Source: Affinundibacterium baiyunense
GTDB taxonomy: Bacteria; Pseudomonadota; Gammaproteobacteria; Burkholderiales; Burkholderiaceae_D
Assembly (NCBI RefSeq): GCF_018139645.1
Contig: NZ_JAGSPM010000009.1
Coordinates: forward strand, 1 to 64,000
Length of the DNA stretch: 64,000 nucleotides
Reading direction: 5' to 3'
Shown: piece after piece, positions 17,957 to 27,399 of the stretch
Layout: each line of letters starts with the position of its first letter
How positions within the stretch are numbered: the stretch's first letter is position 1
Notes under the pieces: generated by a model
What the model was told of the DNA's origin: nothing
The model's input: only the letters and a program-made list of their open reading frames with translations
Databases searched by the model: none
Position numbers and translations under genes: made by a program

Positions 17957-20041
17957 ATGAACCAAACACTTTTAGTTGAATTGTTTACCGAAGAATTGCC
18001 ACCAAAAGCCCTTGCCAAATTAGGCGAAGCATTTGCTGCAGGCATCGTCAATGGTTTGAAATCGCGTGATTTCTTAGAAACGGACTCTATCGTTACTAGC
18101 TTTGCTTCACCTCGCCGTTTGGCTGTAAGTATCAGCAAAGTACGCGACACTTCTCCAGATAAACAAATGCGTGAAAAAGTATTGCCTGTGTCCGTGGCAA
18201 TCGATGCGAATGGCAATGCCACAGCACCCTTAACAAAAAAACTCGCCGCCTTGGGTTTCTCGAATTTGCAAGTATCCGACTTAGAACGCGCCGTCGACGG
18301 TAAAGCAGAAAGCTTCTTCTACAGTTACACCGCACCTGGTAGCGCATTGGCAGGCAGCTTGCAATTGGCACTCGAGGAATCCATCAGCAAGTTGCCGATT
18401 CCTAAAGTCATGAGCTATCAACGTCCTGATGGCGCGACCGTGCATTTCGTGCGCCCAGTGCATAGCATTATCGCCTTGCATGGCAAAGACATCGTCCCAC
18501 TCAGCGCGCTTGGTTTAACGGCTGGACGTGTCACCCAAGGTCACCGTTTCTTGTCCGCCGGCCAAGTGAATATCGCTGATGCGGAAGACTACAACCGTGC
18601 CTTGAAAGAAGAAGGTAAAGTGACTGCCAACGTCACTGAACGCAAAGAACAAATTCGCCAAGCTTTGCTGGCTAAAGCCAATGGCGATCAGGTCTTGATG
18701 CCAGAATCCTTGCTCGACGAAGTTGCAGCTTTAGTTGAATGGCCTGTCGTGTATGAATGCCATTTCGAAGAAGAGTTCTTGGCCGTGCCGCAAGAATGCT
18801 TGATTTTGACCATGCAAACCAACCAGAAATATTTCGCAGTGACGGATGCTGCTGGCAAATTGCGTTCACGTTTCTTGATCGTTTCTAACTTAGCGACCGA
18901 CACACCAGAACACATCATTCAAGGTAATGAACGTGTTGTACGTCCACGCTTATCTGATGCGAAATTCTTCTTCGAACAAGATAAGAAAAAATCTTTAGCC
19001 GACCGTTTGCCGCAATTAGCCAATGTCGTATATCACAATAAACTCGGTAGCCAAGCAGAACGTACGCAACGGGTTCAGTCTCTGGCTGGCACGATTGCGA
19101 AATTAATCGGTGCCGATGTTGCCCTCGCAGAACGCGGTGCCTTATTGGCAAAGGCTGATTTGTTGACCGACATGGTCGGTGAATTCCCTGAGTTGCAAGG
19201 CATTATGGGCACTTACTATGCCAAGCATGATGGCGAACACGATGAAGTCGCCGCGGCCGCTTCCGAACATTATCAACCCCGTTTCGCAGGTGACGCTTTG
19301 CCTGCAACGCCCACGGGTACCGCAGTCGCACTTGCCGACAAGCTTGAAACTTTAGTCGGTATTTGGGGCATCGGTTTGCAACCAACGGGCGACAAAGATC
19401 CATTCGCCTTGCGTCGACACGCACTCGGCATCTTGCGTATGTTGGTTGAAAAACGTTTGGCGATTTCTCTGCAATCCTTGATCGCTGCTGCCGCCACATT
19501 ATTTGCTGGCAATGCGAACTTCAAAGACCCAAGCGCTGATGTACTGACGTTCTTATATGACCGCTTGCGTGGTCAATTACGTGAACGTGGCTTCTCACAA
19601 AGTGAAGTCGAAGCTGTGGTTGCGCAAAACCCAGATAGCTTAGCCAACATTGTGGAACGCTTGCAAGCCGTACAAAGCTTCGCGGCATTGCCAGAATCTG
19701 CTTCATTAGCGGCAGCGAACAAACGTATCACCAACATCTTGAAAAAAGCCGACGGTACGCCAGGCGAGATTAACGCCAGCCTCTTGCAAGAAGCTGCGGA
19801 ACAAGCATTGTACAAAGCGATGGTCGATGTCAAACCTAGCGTTGATGCCGCGTATGCTGCAGGCGACTTCACAAGTGCTCTGAAAACTTTGGCGGCATTG
19901 CGTGAAGGTGTCGATGCATTCTTTAATGATGTGATGGTCAATGCGGAAGATTTGGCATTGCGTAATAACCGTTTGGCTTTATTGGCTTCTTTGCATGGCA
20001 TGTTGAACCAAGTCGCGGATATTTCTAAGTTGGCGGCGTAA
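17957..20041 (+). CDS. glyS: Glycyl-tRNA synthetase beta subunit
   Basis: The 694-residue protein starts at the ATG at 17957 ([18 protein letters not shown] is the typical beginning); a TTG four codons earlier is not needed. Central blocks such as [18 protein letters not shown] and the HD-like region with [15 protein letters not shown], plus the C-terminal anticodon-binding domain, match GlyS. It recognises tRNA-Gly for the alpha subunit. Co-transcribed with glyQ. Confidence 0.98.
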   Translation: MNQTLLVELFTEELPPKALAKLGEAFAAGIVNGLKSRDFLETDSIVTSFASPRRLAVSISKVRDTSPDKQMREKVLPVSVAIDANGNATAPLTKKLAALGFSNLQVSDLERAVDGKAESFFYSYTAPGSALAGSLQLALEESISKLPIPKVMSYQRPDGATVHFVRPVHSIIALHGKDIVPLSALGLTAGRVTQGHRFLSAGQVNIADAEDYNRALKEEGKVTANVTERKEQIRQALLAKANGDQVLMPESLLDEVAALVEWPVVYECHFEEEFLAVPQECLILTMQTNQKYFAVTDAAGKLRSRFLIVSNLATDTPEHIIQGNERVVRPRLSDAKFFFEQDKKKSLADRLPQLANVVYHNKLGSQAERTQRVQSLAGTIAKLIGADVALAERGALLAKADLLTDMVGEFPELQGIMGTYYAKHDGEHDEVAAAASEHYQPRFAGDALPATPTGTAVALADKLETLVGIWGIGLQPTGDKDPFALRRHALGILRMLVEKRLAISLQSLIAAAATLFAGNANFKDPSADVLTFLYDRLRGQLRERGFSQSEVEAVVAQNPDSLANIVERLQAVQSFAALPESASLAAANKRITNILKKADGTPGEINASLLQEAAEQALYKAMVDVKPSVDAAYAAGDFTSALKTLAALREGVDAFFNDVMVNAEDLALRNNRLALLASLHGMLNQVADISKLAA

Positions 20042-20047
20042 GTAGAC

Positions 20048-20070
20048 GGCGCGGGTTGCACCCGCCCTAC
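20048..20070 (-). repeat. REP-like palindrome, GTAG-headed (CGGGT stem)
   Basis: Read on the minus strand it begins GTAGGGCGGGT, then GCA, then ACCCGCGCC. The stem GCGGGT/ACCCGC is perfect. The 5' GTAG is the tetranucleotide typical of REP elements mobilised by RAYT transposases. A close copy is at 24788-24812. It lies just after the glyS stop. Confidence 0.75.
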
Positions 20071-20089
20071 AACTGATTGAAGGTAAATC

Positions 20090-20290
20090 ATGGCAAATAC
20101 TGATCACAAAGCTAAAGTGATGATGAGAACGATTTTTGTCGTACTCACGATCTCGGCAGCGGTCAGTTTAACCATTGAAGGTTTTAGCATAATCAGTCTT
20201 CTTTTGACTGCATTTAGTCTGCTGGCCCTTCTACTCGCCGTAACAACTCCACAGCAACTTCAAGATTTTATCGATACATTGTCGGATTAA
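20090..20290 (+). CDS. Small two-helix membrane protein, unknown function
   Basis: A 66-residue frame starts at an ATG with GAAGGTAAATC upstream. It has a basic N-terminus (DHKAKVMMRT), two hydrophobic helices (about residues 13-30 and 34-51), and a polar tail QQLQDFIDTLSD. I do not recognise a family. It sits between glyS and gmhB on the same strand, only 6 bases before the gmhB start, so it is probably translated as part of that unit. Confidence 0.6.
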   Translation: MANTDHKAKVMMRTIFVVLTISAAVSLTIEGFSIISLLLTAFSLLALLLAVTTPQQLQDFIDTLSD

Positions 20291-20296
20291 GAAATA

Positions 20297-20860
20297 ATGA
20301 CACCTACCACCAAACTCATCATCCTCGACCGCGATGGCGTCATCAATCATGATTCCGACGCGTTCATTAAGTCACCAGATGAATGGCGAGTTATTCCTGG
20401 CTCAGCGCAAGCGATTGCGCGTTTGAATCAAGCTGGCTATACCGTGGTGGTAGCGACCAACCAATCGGGTGTAGCACGTAAGCTATTTCCGATGACCACG
20501 CTGAATGCGATTCATCAAAAAATGCATGCGACTGTCGAGCAAGTAGGTGGCTTAATCGATGCAGTGTTTTTTTGCCCGCACAGCGCGGATGATAATTGTG
20601 ACTGCCGCAAACCCAAGCCTGGCATGCTGCAAGAGATCGCAAGCCGCTACAATGTCTCACTCAAAGGTGTGCATTGTGTCGGCGATTCTTTACGTGATTT
20701 GCAATCTGGTTTTGTGATGGGCTGCATTCCGAATTTAGTTCTGACCGGCAAAGGTCAAGGAACGATGAACAAAGGTGGTTTACCACCAGGAACACAAATC
20801 CATTCCGACCTCGCGGCGATGGTAGAAGCACTGCTACATGCAGAAGCAGCAGCCGACTAA
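20297..20860 (+). CDS. gmhB: D-glycero-beta-D-manno-heptose 1,7-bisphosphate 7-phosphatase
   Basis: The 187-residue HAD phosphatase has the catalytic motif ILDRDGVIN (residues 8-16), VVVATNQSGVAR, the zinc-binding loop CPHSADDNCDCRKPKPGM that marks GmhB, and GDSLRDLQSG with the last acidic pair. It removes the 7-phosphate in the ADP-heptose pathway for the lipopolysaccharide inner core, in the cytoplasm. plsC follows after 35 bases, an arrangement common in Burkholderiales. Confidence 0.95.
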   Translation: MTPTTKLIILDRDGVINHDSDAFIKSPDEWRVIPGSAQAIARLNQAGYTVVVATNQSGVARKLFPMTTLNAIHQKMHATVEQVGGLIDAVFFCPHSADDNCDCRKPKPGMLQEIASRYNVSLKGVHCVGDSLRDLQSGFVMGCIPNLVLTGKGQGTMNKGGLPPGTQIHSDLAAMVEALLHAEAAAD

Positions 20861-20895
20861 TTTTTAATCTTATTTCTTTCGCTTCAGGATTATTC

Positions 20896-21630
20896 ATGTA
20901 TTCAGCATTGTGTTTTATCCGCTCTTTGCTTTTCACGATTGTGATGGTCATCGCCACCGTGATTTGGGCACCTATTTGTTTTTTGTTCGCGCCGCTTCCT
21001 TACAATCAACGCTACTGGGCAACTGCACGCTGGAATGTTTTCATCATCTGGGCAGCAAAAGTAATTTGTGGGATTCGTTATCAAACGCGCGGATATGAGA
21101 ATTTTCCAGACGGCCCCGTGATTGTTTTATCTAAACATCAATCTGCCTGGGAAACCATTTTCTTACTGATGTCTACCCCGCGCCCCTTGGTATTCGTATT
21201 TAAAAAATCGATACTCTACATCCCCTTTTTTGGTTGGGGGATCGCCCTTCTAAAAATGATCCCGATTGATCGTAGCAAAGGTAAAGATGCCTTCGCACAA
21301 GTTGTAACGATAGGACGCAAACGTTTGACCGACGGCCAATGGGTCATCATGTTCCCAGAAGGTACTCGTATCCCGGTTGGACAAAAAGGTAACTACAAAG
21401 GTGGCGGCACGCGACTTGCGATTGAAACCAATACACCTGTGATTCCGATTGCTTTAAATTCTGGCGAATGCTGGCCTAAGAACTCTTTCATCAAACGTCC
21501 TGGCTTGATCACCGTCTCAGTAGGAAAACCGATCGCACCAGGCGATATGAATGCGTCCGAACTAATGGCCAAAGTCGAAGAATGGATAGAAGCGGAAATG
21601 CGCGTCATCTCTCCGCAAGCCTACAAGTAA
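20896..21630 (+). CDS. plsC: 1-acyl-sn-glycerol-3-phosphate acyltransferase
   Basis: The 244-residue membrane enzyme has an N-terminal helix (SLLFTIVMVIATVIWAPICF), the acyltransferase motif KHQSAWET (an HX4E form of the usual HX4D) near residue 76, and FPEGTRIPVG near 153. It makes phosphatidic acid for phospholipid synthesis. The final codons GCC TAC AAG TAA are the first unit of a 12-bp repeat that continues past the stop (21619-21654). Same strand and close spacing to gmhB suggest one transcript. Confidence 0.94.
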   Translation: MYSALCFIRSLLFTIVMVIATVIWAPICFLFAPLPYNQRYWATARWNVFIIWAAKVICGIRYQTRGYENFPDGPVIVLSKHQSAWETIFLLMSTPRPLVFVFKKSILYIPFFGWGIALLKMIPIDRSKGKDAFAQVVTIGRKRLTDGQWVIMFPEGTRIPVGQKGNYKGGGTRLAIETNTPVIPIALNSGECWPKNSFIKRPGLITVSVGKPIAPGDMNASELMAKVEEWIEAEMRVISPQAYK

Positions 21631-21654
21631 GCCTACAAGTTAGCCCACAAATAA
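21619..21654 (+). repeat. 12-bp tandem repeat, three copies, starting in plsC
   Basis: Units are GCCTACAAGTAA, GCCTACAAGTTA and GCCCACAAATAA, followed by another GCC. The first unit encodes the last three residues and the stop of plsC. Copies 2 and 3 are just downstream. Confidence 0.85.
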
Positions 21655-21760
21655 GCCGCTCAATCAAAGCCGTGCTAAACTCGTTAGCGTCAGCTGCTCG
21701 CTTGATTTTATAAAGTTTATCCAAGCAAGCGCTGCGCTACAGATTAGATTGAGAGAAGTC

Positions 21761-22651
21761 ATGTCCGCTGGGAATTCTAAAAATACTGCAGGTTCAGCAC
21801 AAGCAAGCTTGATCCAAGGATTGCAACGTGCATTGCAATTAGATTTTTTCAACGATTTATTTGGCGGAAATGAGCAAGCAATAACACCTCGCCGTCCACC
21901 AAACACAATCGACCCCGCCAATGGCGTGCGTAAACGCCAAATTCTGATTCAAGATCAAATTCTCGACTATGAATTGCGTCGATCAAAGCGCCGCAGCATC
22001 GGCTTTTTGATTGGCGATGAAGGCCTACGTATCACTGCACCTCGTTGGGTAACTGTTGCCGACATCGAACAAGCGATACGCGAAAAGCAGCAATGGATCA
22101 TTGCCAAGCTCAGTGAAAAACGAGAACAGAATCACAGGCGTAAAGAAGCCACAATGCGTTGGGAAGATGGTGCACGTTTACCCTATCTTGGCAAACATCT
22201 GACGCTGCGTATTCGCTTTCAAAGCCGAGCATCAATTCACCACGAAGCTGAGCAAGACATTCTAACTATTTCCATTCCGCCCGATAGTCACGAACAACAA
22301 ATAAAAGATCGTGTCAAAGCTTGGTTGCAACAAGAAGCAAAACACTTATTCAATCAACGCATGCCTTTGTTTGCACAACGACTGGGTGTAAGTTATCACT
22401 CCATGAGCTTGTCATCAGCGGGGACTCGGTGGGGCTCTTGTACATCTCAAGGAAAAATTCGGCTGAACTGGCGACTTATACACTTTTCAATCGATATTAT
22501 TGATTACGTGATCGCGCATGAACTTTCGCATTTGCGTGAAATGAATCACAGCACAAAATTTTGGGCGACTGTGGAATCAATCTACCCCGAATATGAACAC
22601 GCAAAACGCAAACTGCGTCAACATGCTAGTGCTGAATTGCCCACTTTTTAA
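21761..22651 (+). CDS. YgjP-type zinc metallopeptidase (DUF45/M48-like)
   Basis: The 296-residue protein starts at the ATG at 21761 with GAGAGAAGTC upstream; the in-frame TTG at 21749 overlaps that site. Residues 70-290 form the YgjP/WLM-like domain: RRSIGFLIGDEGLRITAPRWV, RWGSCTSQGKIRLNWRL and the metal motif HELSHLREMNHSTKFW. The family is often called a predicted metal-dependent hydrolase; its substrate is not known. The gene lies between plsC and an AraC regulator on the same strand. Confidence 0.88.
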   Translation: MSAGNSKNTAGSAQASLIQGLQRALQLDFFNDLFGGNEQAITPRRPPNTIDPANGVRKRQILIQDQILDYELRRSKRRSIGFLIGDEGLRITAPRWVTVADIEQAIREKQQWIIAKLSEKREQNHRRKEATMRWEDGARLPYLGKHLTLRIRFQSRASIHHEAEQDILTISIPPDSHEQQIKDRVKAWLQQEAKHLFNQRMPLFAQRLGVSYHSMSLSSAGTRWGSCTSQGKIRLNWRLIHFSIDIIDYVIAHELSHLREMNHSTKFWATVESIYPEYEHAKRKLRQHASAELPTF

Positions 22652-22662
22652 ATATCACTTGC

Positions 22663-23451
22663 ATGCGCAAACAGACTCGTTCCATTTCTAATTTGAGCTC
22701 ACAAGGTTTGAACTCACAAATTTGGGCGGGAGAAGTAGGTATTGAGATAGGCTTCGCGTTTTTTATTGGGCAATCTGGAGAGAATCGATCACACGCACAT
22801 TGGGCACATCAATGCATCGTGCGACTAGATCAGCCTTTTACGATTATCAGCGGTGAAACACAGTTCCAAGCAAATGCAATCTTTGTACCCGCTGGCGTCG
22901 AACATCGTTTGATCGCAACTCGTCATCTCTCTCTATTTTTTGATCCTACCAGCACGCTGGCCAATGCTTTATGCGAGCATCTACAAGATGCACGATCCAT
23001 ACAAGCCCTACCACCAAGAATTGCCGACTTTTTTCAAACGCTGCTTCACTCAGAAAGTTCCAAGCAAAACTTGTATCAAGATTGCTTAGAATTTTTTAAG
23101 TATCATCGCGTGATCAAGAAACGCGATCCACGACTTCCACTTATTTTGCAAACGATTCGACAAGAGGTAGGCACAAGCTATAGCAAACGTAAGACATTTG
23201 CACAGCAAATAGCGTTGTCAGATTCGCGCTTCTCGCACTGGTTTAGAGAACAAACAGATATGCCCTTACGAAGTTATCGTAAGTGGTTACGCCTTATCGT
23301 CGCACTTGAAATGATATTAGATGGTAGTAGCGCAATTGATGCGGCGCATGCAGCAGGTTTTTCTGATCAGGCACATTTTTCTCGCAGCTTTCTAGCGATG
23401 TTTGGTGTCTCGCCCCAAAGTTTATTGCCACGTCTACAGCGTCGAACTTAA
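22663..23451 (+). CDS. AraC-family transcription regulator
   Basis: The 262-residue protein has an N-terminal cupin-like sensor part (HWAHQCIVRLDQPFTII, FVPAGVEHRLIA) and two C-terminal helix-turn-helix units: FAQQIALSDSRFSHWFREQTDMPLRSYRKW and AIDAAHAAGFSDQAHFSRSF, ending in the AraC signature. It starts 12 bases after the protease gene, so it may be co-transcribed. The inducer is unknown; the transglutaminase-like gene downstream is a possible target. Confidence 0.9.
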   Translation: MRKQTRSISNLSSQGLNSQIWAGEVGIEIGFAFFIGQSGENRSHAHWAHQCIVRLDQPFTIISGETQFQANAIFVPAGVEHRLIATRHLSLFFDPTSTLANALCEHLQDARSIQALPPRIADFFQTLLHSESSKQNLYQDCLEFFKYHRVIKKRDPRLPLILQTIRQEVGTSYSKRKTFAQQIALSDSRFSHWFREQTDMPLRSYRKWLRLIVALEMILDGSSAIDAAHAAGFSDQAHFSRSFLAMFGVSPQSLLPRLQRRT

Positions 23452-23532
23452 ACTCAGCAGTTTCGTTCAAGACACCACGCTTTGAGATCGCCATACTAAG
23501 GCATCGATCATTCAAACATGAGGTGAAACTAA

Positions 23533-24261
23533 ATGGAACAATTTCTACGTTCAACAAATTTGCTAGATTTCAATCACGACAAGATCAAACAACTGATTTC
23601 CAGCAAGGCTTGGCCAAGTTTGCCGCACACTGAACGTATCGCAAGCATTTACGATTTCGTTCAAAACCAAATCATATTTGGCTACAACGAAGCAGATGAC
23701 TTACCCGCATCGCGGGTCCTGGCTGACGGTATTGGGCAATGCAATACCAAAACAACTTTACTGATGGCACTCCTACGCAGTTGTGAAATTCCATGTCGCT
23801 TTCATGGATTCACTATCGACAAAGCATTACAAAAAGGCGTGATCAGCGGGCTTGCTTATGCACTTGCACCACGTAGCATCATTCATAGCTGGGTTGAAGT
23901 CTGGTATCAAAATCGCTGGATCAATCTAGAAGGTTTTATTTTAGATAAACCCTATTTAAGCAGTGTGCAGAAACAGTTCATGGAAATTAAAGGTGCTTTT
24001 TGTGGTTTTGGCATCGCGACTAAATCACTAGTGCAACCTAATATCGAATGGCTCGGTACCGATACCTACATACAGAAAGAGGGGATCAATCATGACTATG
24101 GCGTTTTCGATGCGCCGGACGATTTCTATCTGAAACATGGAAGCAATTTATCCGGTATCAAACGTTTCCTGTTCTTACACTGGATCAGGAAAACTTTGAA
24201 TCATCGCGTTCAAAATATTCGTCAAGGAAATTGGTCTTCAATCAAATTACCGCACAAGTGA
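23533..24261 (+). CDS. Transglutaminase-like cysteine protease-fold protein
   Basis: The 242-residue protein has the transglutaminase-core pattern: Cys70 in GIGQCNTKTTLLMALLR, His118 in SIIHSWVEVWYQNRW and an acidic residue at NLEG (Glu133) where the family usually has Asp. There is no signal peptide, so it is presumably cytoplasmic. Such proteins act as peptidases or peptide cross-linkers; the role here is not known. ATGAGGTGAAACTAA precedes the ATG and holds a weak ribosome site. A 12-bp repeat begins at its stop codon. Confidence 0.82.
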   Translation: MEQFLRSTNLLDFNHDKIKQLISSKAWPSLPHTERIASIYDFVQNQIIFGYNEADDLPASRVLADGIGQCNTKTTLLMALLRSCEIPCRFHGFTIDKALQKGVISGLAYALAPRSIIHSWVEVWYQNRWINLEGFILDKPYLSSVQKQFMEIKGAFCGFGIATKSLVQPNIEWLGTDTYIQKEGINHDYGVFDAPDDFYLKHGSNLSGIKRFLFLHWIRKTLNHRVQNIRQGNWSSIKLPHK

Positions 24262-24286
24262 ACCTACAAATGAGCGCACAAAAGCG
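24251..24286 (+). repeat. 12-bp degenerate tandem repeat, three copies, at a gene end
   Basis: Units are CGCACAAGTGAA, CCTACAAATGAG and CGCACAAAAGCG. The stop TGA of the transglutaminase-like gene (24259-24261) is in the first unit. The arrangement mirrors that at the end of plsC. Confidence 0.65.
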
Positions 24287-24339
24287 CATTGCCAAACTCA
24301 GCGCTACAATATCGTTTTCAATAAAACGACAAACTGATT

Positions 24340-24744
24340 ATGCGATTACTTCACACTATGCTGCGCGTTGGCAATTTGCAGCGCTCGATTGATTTCTACA
24401 CCGAAGTATTGGGAATGAAATTACTCCGTACTTCCGACAATCCTGAATATCAATACACACTCGCCTTCTTAGGTTTTGGCAGCAATCCTGACCACGCCGA
24501 ATTAGAACTGACCTACAACTATGGCGTTGAGTCTTATGAAATGGGAACAGCCTATGGCCATATCGCTATCTCTGTTCCTGATGCGGCAGCTGCTTGTGCC
24601 GCTGTCAAAGCGCGAGGTGGTAACGTAACGCGTGAGGCAGGACCCGTCAAAGGTGGTAAAACCGTGATCGCATTTGTACAAGACCCTGATGGCTATAAAG
24701 TAGAATTGATAGAACGTGAATTTGATACGCCAGTGACCTTGTAA
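24340..24744 (+). CDS. gloA: Lactoylglutathione lyase (glyoxalase I)
   Basis: The 134-residue protein keeps all four metal ligands of the E. coli-type nickel enzyme at the same positions: His5, Glu56, His74 and Glu122. Other blocks are [16 protein letters not shown] and [15 protein letters not shown]. It converts the methylglyoxal-glutathione adduct to S-lactoylglutathione in the cytoplasm. Full length, single-gene unit. Confidence 0.97.
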   Translation: MRLLHTMLRVGNLQRSIDFYTEVLGMKLLRTSDNPEYQYTLAFLGFGSNPDHAELELTYNYGVESYEMGTAYGHIAISVPDAAAACAAVKARGGNVTREAGPVKGGKTVIAFVQDPDGYKVELIEREFDTPVTL

Positions 24745-24787
24745 TATCAGTGCAGCCCGCGCCACGTAATTCTTAAGTGACTTGTGG

Positions 24788-24812
24788 ACAGGGCGGGTTG
24801 CACCCGTCCTAC
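24788..24812 (-). repeat. REP-like palindrome, GTAG-headed (CGGGT stem), second copy
   Basis: On the minus strand it reads GTAGGACGGGT, GCA, ACCCGCCCTGT. It is nearly identical to the element at 20048-20070 and lies between the converging gloA and pgi genes. Confidence 0.75.
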
Positions 24813-24847
24813 AAATACCAAAATTAAAGAATACTGCCAGTCACGCT

Positions 24848-26494
24848 TCAATTATTCCCATAGCGGCGGAAATAAGAAATCAAACCGCGCGTAGAATCAT
24901 CTAGCTGCGCATCGTAAGCTTGGTCACCATTTAAAGCTGGCAATAAACTATTCGCTAATTGCTTACCCAATTCCACACCCCATTGATCGAAGGAATTCAA
25001 GCCCCACACTACGCCTTGTACAAACACTTTGTGTTCATACAGCGCAAGTAACATACCGAGTTGGAATGGATCTAAACTCGTCATCAATATCGTGGTGGAT
25101 GGTTGATTCCCAGCGAACACTTTATGCGGCAATAATTTGGCGATCTCGGCTTCTTGCAAGCCAGCTGCGGCTAACTCTATGCGCGCTTGTTGTTCGGTTT
25201 TACCAAATGCCAATGCCGAACTTTGTGCCAAACAATTCGCCAACAAAGGTGCTTGATGACCGGGCAAAGGATAGTCGCTACTCGCTGCTACTACAAAATC
25301 GCAAGGGATCAACCAACCGCCTTGATGCAATAATTGGAAGAAAGCGTGTTGACCATTGACGCCAATCTCACCCCACACGATAGGGTTAGCACGACAATTT
25401 AAGGGCTCGCCATCTCGCCCTACTGTTTTACCATTGGACTCCATTTCCAACTGCTGCAAGAAACCAGGCAAGTGACGCATCGATTCGTTATAAGGCAAAA
25501 CAGCCGTGGTCTCTGCCCCTAAGAAGTTGGTGTTCCAAATCGACATCAAGGCCAACAGCACCGGCAGATTTTTATCTAATGGCGCGCTACGAAAATGGCT
25601 ATCCATGGCTTCGGCGCCTTCGAGCAAACGCTCAAATCCACGCATACCAATCGCCAAAGCTACCGACAACCCTACCGCCGACCACAAGGAATAGCGCCCG
25701 CCGACCCAATCCCAAATCTGCAAAATATTCGCCTCGGGAATGCCAAATTCTTGCGCCTTGCTTGGGTTCGAAGTGACCGCAATAAAGTGCTTGGCAATCG
25801 CCCATTCTTCCATCGCCGCAGCCATCAACCATGTACGTGCGGTGTGCGCATTAATGCTGGTTTCTTGCGTCGTAAAAGTTTTGGATGCGACGATGAACAA
25901 GGTTGTGTGTGGATCGAGCTTTTCTAAAAGTGGTGCCAAATGCGCGCTATCTAAATTAGATACGTAATAGAAGTTCAATCCAGGATGCTGTAAGGCAGAC
26001 AAAGCGCGCGTGGCGAGCTTAGGGCCAAGATCCGAACCACCAATCCCGATGTTGACAACATTCTGGATTGCACCACCTTTAAATCCGCGCCATAGACCAC
26101 TGCGCACACGCTCGACAATATCGCGCATTTGTTTGCGCACCGCGTGAACTTCCGGCATTACGTCATGTTCTGCACTGGGGAAAGGCGTAAAGTCGGTATG
26201 ACGTAAAGCGGTATGCAGGACGGCGCGATTTTCGCTGAAATTGATTTTTTCACCAGCGAACATGCGATCACGCCAGCTTTCAACTTCAGAATGCCGCGCT
26301 AATTGAATCAAATCATTGAGTGCTGCTGCGTCAATTCTTTGTTTCGAATAATCGACCAATAAGCCATCTAACTCCAAAGAAAAATGTTGAAACCGCTGCG
26401 GATCATCCGCAAACAAATCGCGTAAATGCTGAGTCTGCAAACGCGCTTTATGTCCCAACAAAGCTTGCCATTCTGGAGTGTTGATGAGATTCAT
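24848..26494 (-). CDS. pgi: Glucose-6-phosphate isomerase
   Basis: The 548-residue protein carries the family blocks GIGGSDLGPKLATRAL, FYYVSNLDSAHLAPLL, SKTFTTQETSINA, GGRYSLWSAVGLS and GVNGQHAFFQLLHQG. The catalytic Glu and His lie in the last two regions. It interconverts glucose 6-phosphate and fructose 6-phosphate in the cytoplasm. It follows rsmA on the same strand with a 70-base gap holding a short tandem repeat. Confidence 0.98.
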   Translation of the reverse strand: MNLINTPEWQALLGHKARLQTQHLRDLFADDPQRFQHFSLELDGLLVDYSKQRIDAAALNDLIQLARHSEVESWRDRMFAGEKINFSENRAVLHTALRHTDFTPFPSAEHDVMPEVHAVRKQMRDIVERVRSGLWRGFKGGAIQNVVNIGIGGSDLGPKLATRALSALQHPGLNFYYVSNLDSAHLAPLLEKLDPHTTLFIVASKTFTTQETSINAHTARTWLMAAAMEEWAIAKHFIAVTSNPSKAQEFGIPEANILQIWDWVGGRYSLWSAVGLSVALAIGMRGFERLLEGAEAMDSHFRSAPLDKNLPVLLALMSIWNTNFLGAETTAVLPYNESMRHLPGFLQQLEMESNGKTVGRDGEPLNCRANPIVWGEIGVNGQHAFFQLLHQGGWLIPCDFVVAASSDYPLPGHQAPLLANCLAQSSALAFGKTEQQARIELAAAGLQEAEIAKLLPHKVFAGNQPSTTILMTSLDPFQLGMLLALYEHKVFVQGVVWGLNSFDQWGVELGKQLANSLLPALNGDQAYDAQLDDSTRGLISYFRRYGNN

Positions 26495-26528
26495 AGCTTT
26501 AGTTCGTATTTGTATTAATGGACTTAAG

Positions 26529-26561
26529 GATCAACTTCTGATCAACTTCAGATCAATTTCA
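26529..26561 (+). repeat. 11-bp tandem repeat, three copies, between rsmA and pgi
   Basis: Units are GATCAACTTCT, GATCAACTTCA and GATCAATTTCA. They lie in the leader of pgi, just after the rsmA stop on the minus strand. Confidence 0.75.
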
Positions 26562-26564
26562 ATG

Positions 26565-27344
26565 CTATGGATTCAGGTCTAACAAATTCGCCAACGCCAC
26601 ATAGTGTTCTAGGGGAATTGTTTCGGCACGTAATTGGGGATCAATGCCAACATCCATTAATTGCTGCTCGGTGAACAATCCCGCTACACAATTACGGATA
26701 GTTTTACGACGTTGTGAAAACGCTTTAGTGACCACTTGTTCCAATAGCGGCAATTTGCATGGCAATTTTTCTTTTTTCGGAATCATGCGCACAATCGCCG
26801 AATCGACGCGCGGTGGCGGATCGAACGCAGTAGGCGGAACAATAAATAGCAATTCCATGTGATAACGCCATTGCAGCATCACTGACAAACGCCCATATTC
26901 TTTGCCGCCAGGCTCAGCCACCATGCGCTCAACCACTTCTTTTTGCAGCATGAAATGTTGGTCTTCTACTTGCTCTGCGTATTCGGCAAGATGAAATAAT
27001 AAGGGACTAGAAATATTGTAAGGCAGATTGCCAACGATGCGCAGTTTCTTACCTTGATTCACTGGGATCGTTGCGAAATCAAATTGCAGCGCATCACCTT
27101 CGTGGATAATCAACTTACTTTGATCAAAACTTTTCTTCAAACGCGCGACCAAATCACGATCAAGCTCAACCACATGTAATTGATCCAAGCCTTCTAGCAG
27201 CAAACGTGTCATTGCTGCTAATCCAGGTCCGATTTCAACCATGCTCTCGCCCGGTTTAGGATTAATCACCTGAATGATGTCACTCAAGACTTGCTGGTCT
27301 GTGAGGAAATTTTGACCAAACCGTTTTCGCGCTATGTGTTTCAT
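26565..27344 (-). CDS. rsmA: 16S rRNA dimethyladenosine transferase
   Basis: The 259-residue protein opens with [15 protein letters not shown] and has the S-adenosylmethionine site [11 protein letters not shown] and the catalytic [11 protein letters not shown]. It dimethylates A1518 and A1519 of 16S rRNA (KsgA). It follows pdxA, surA and lptD on the same strand, the conserved lptD-surA-pdxA-rsmA order. Confidence 0.98.
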   Translation of the reverse strand: MKHIARKRFGQNFLTDQQVLSDIIQVINPKPGESMVEIGPGLAAMTRLLLEGLDQLHVVELDRDLVARLKKSFDQSKLIIHEGDALQFDFATIPVNQGKKLRIVGNLPYNISSPLLFHLAEYAEQVEDQHFMLQKEVVERMVAEPGGKEYGRLSVMLQWRYHMELLFIVPPTAFDPPPRVDSAIVRMIPKKEKLPCKLPLLEQVVTKAFSQRRKTIRNCVAGLFTEQQLMDVGIDPQLRAETIPLEHYVALANLLDLNP

Positions 27345-27399
27345 ATTATTTGTATTTTTGCGTTATGGCGTAGCGAATCATTTCGCACGCGGTGATAAC

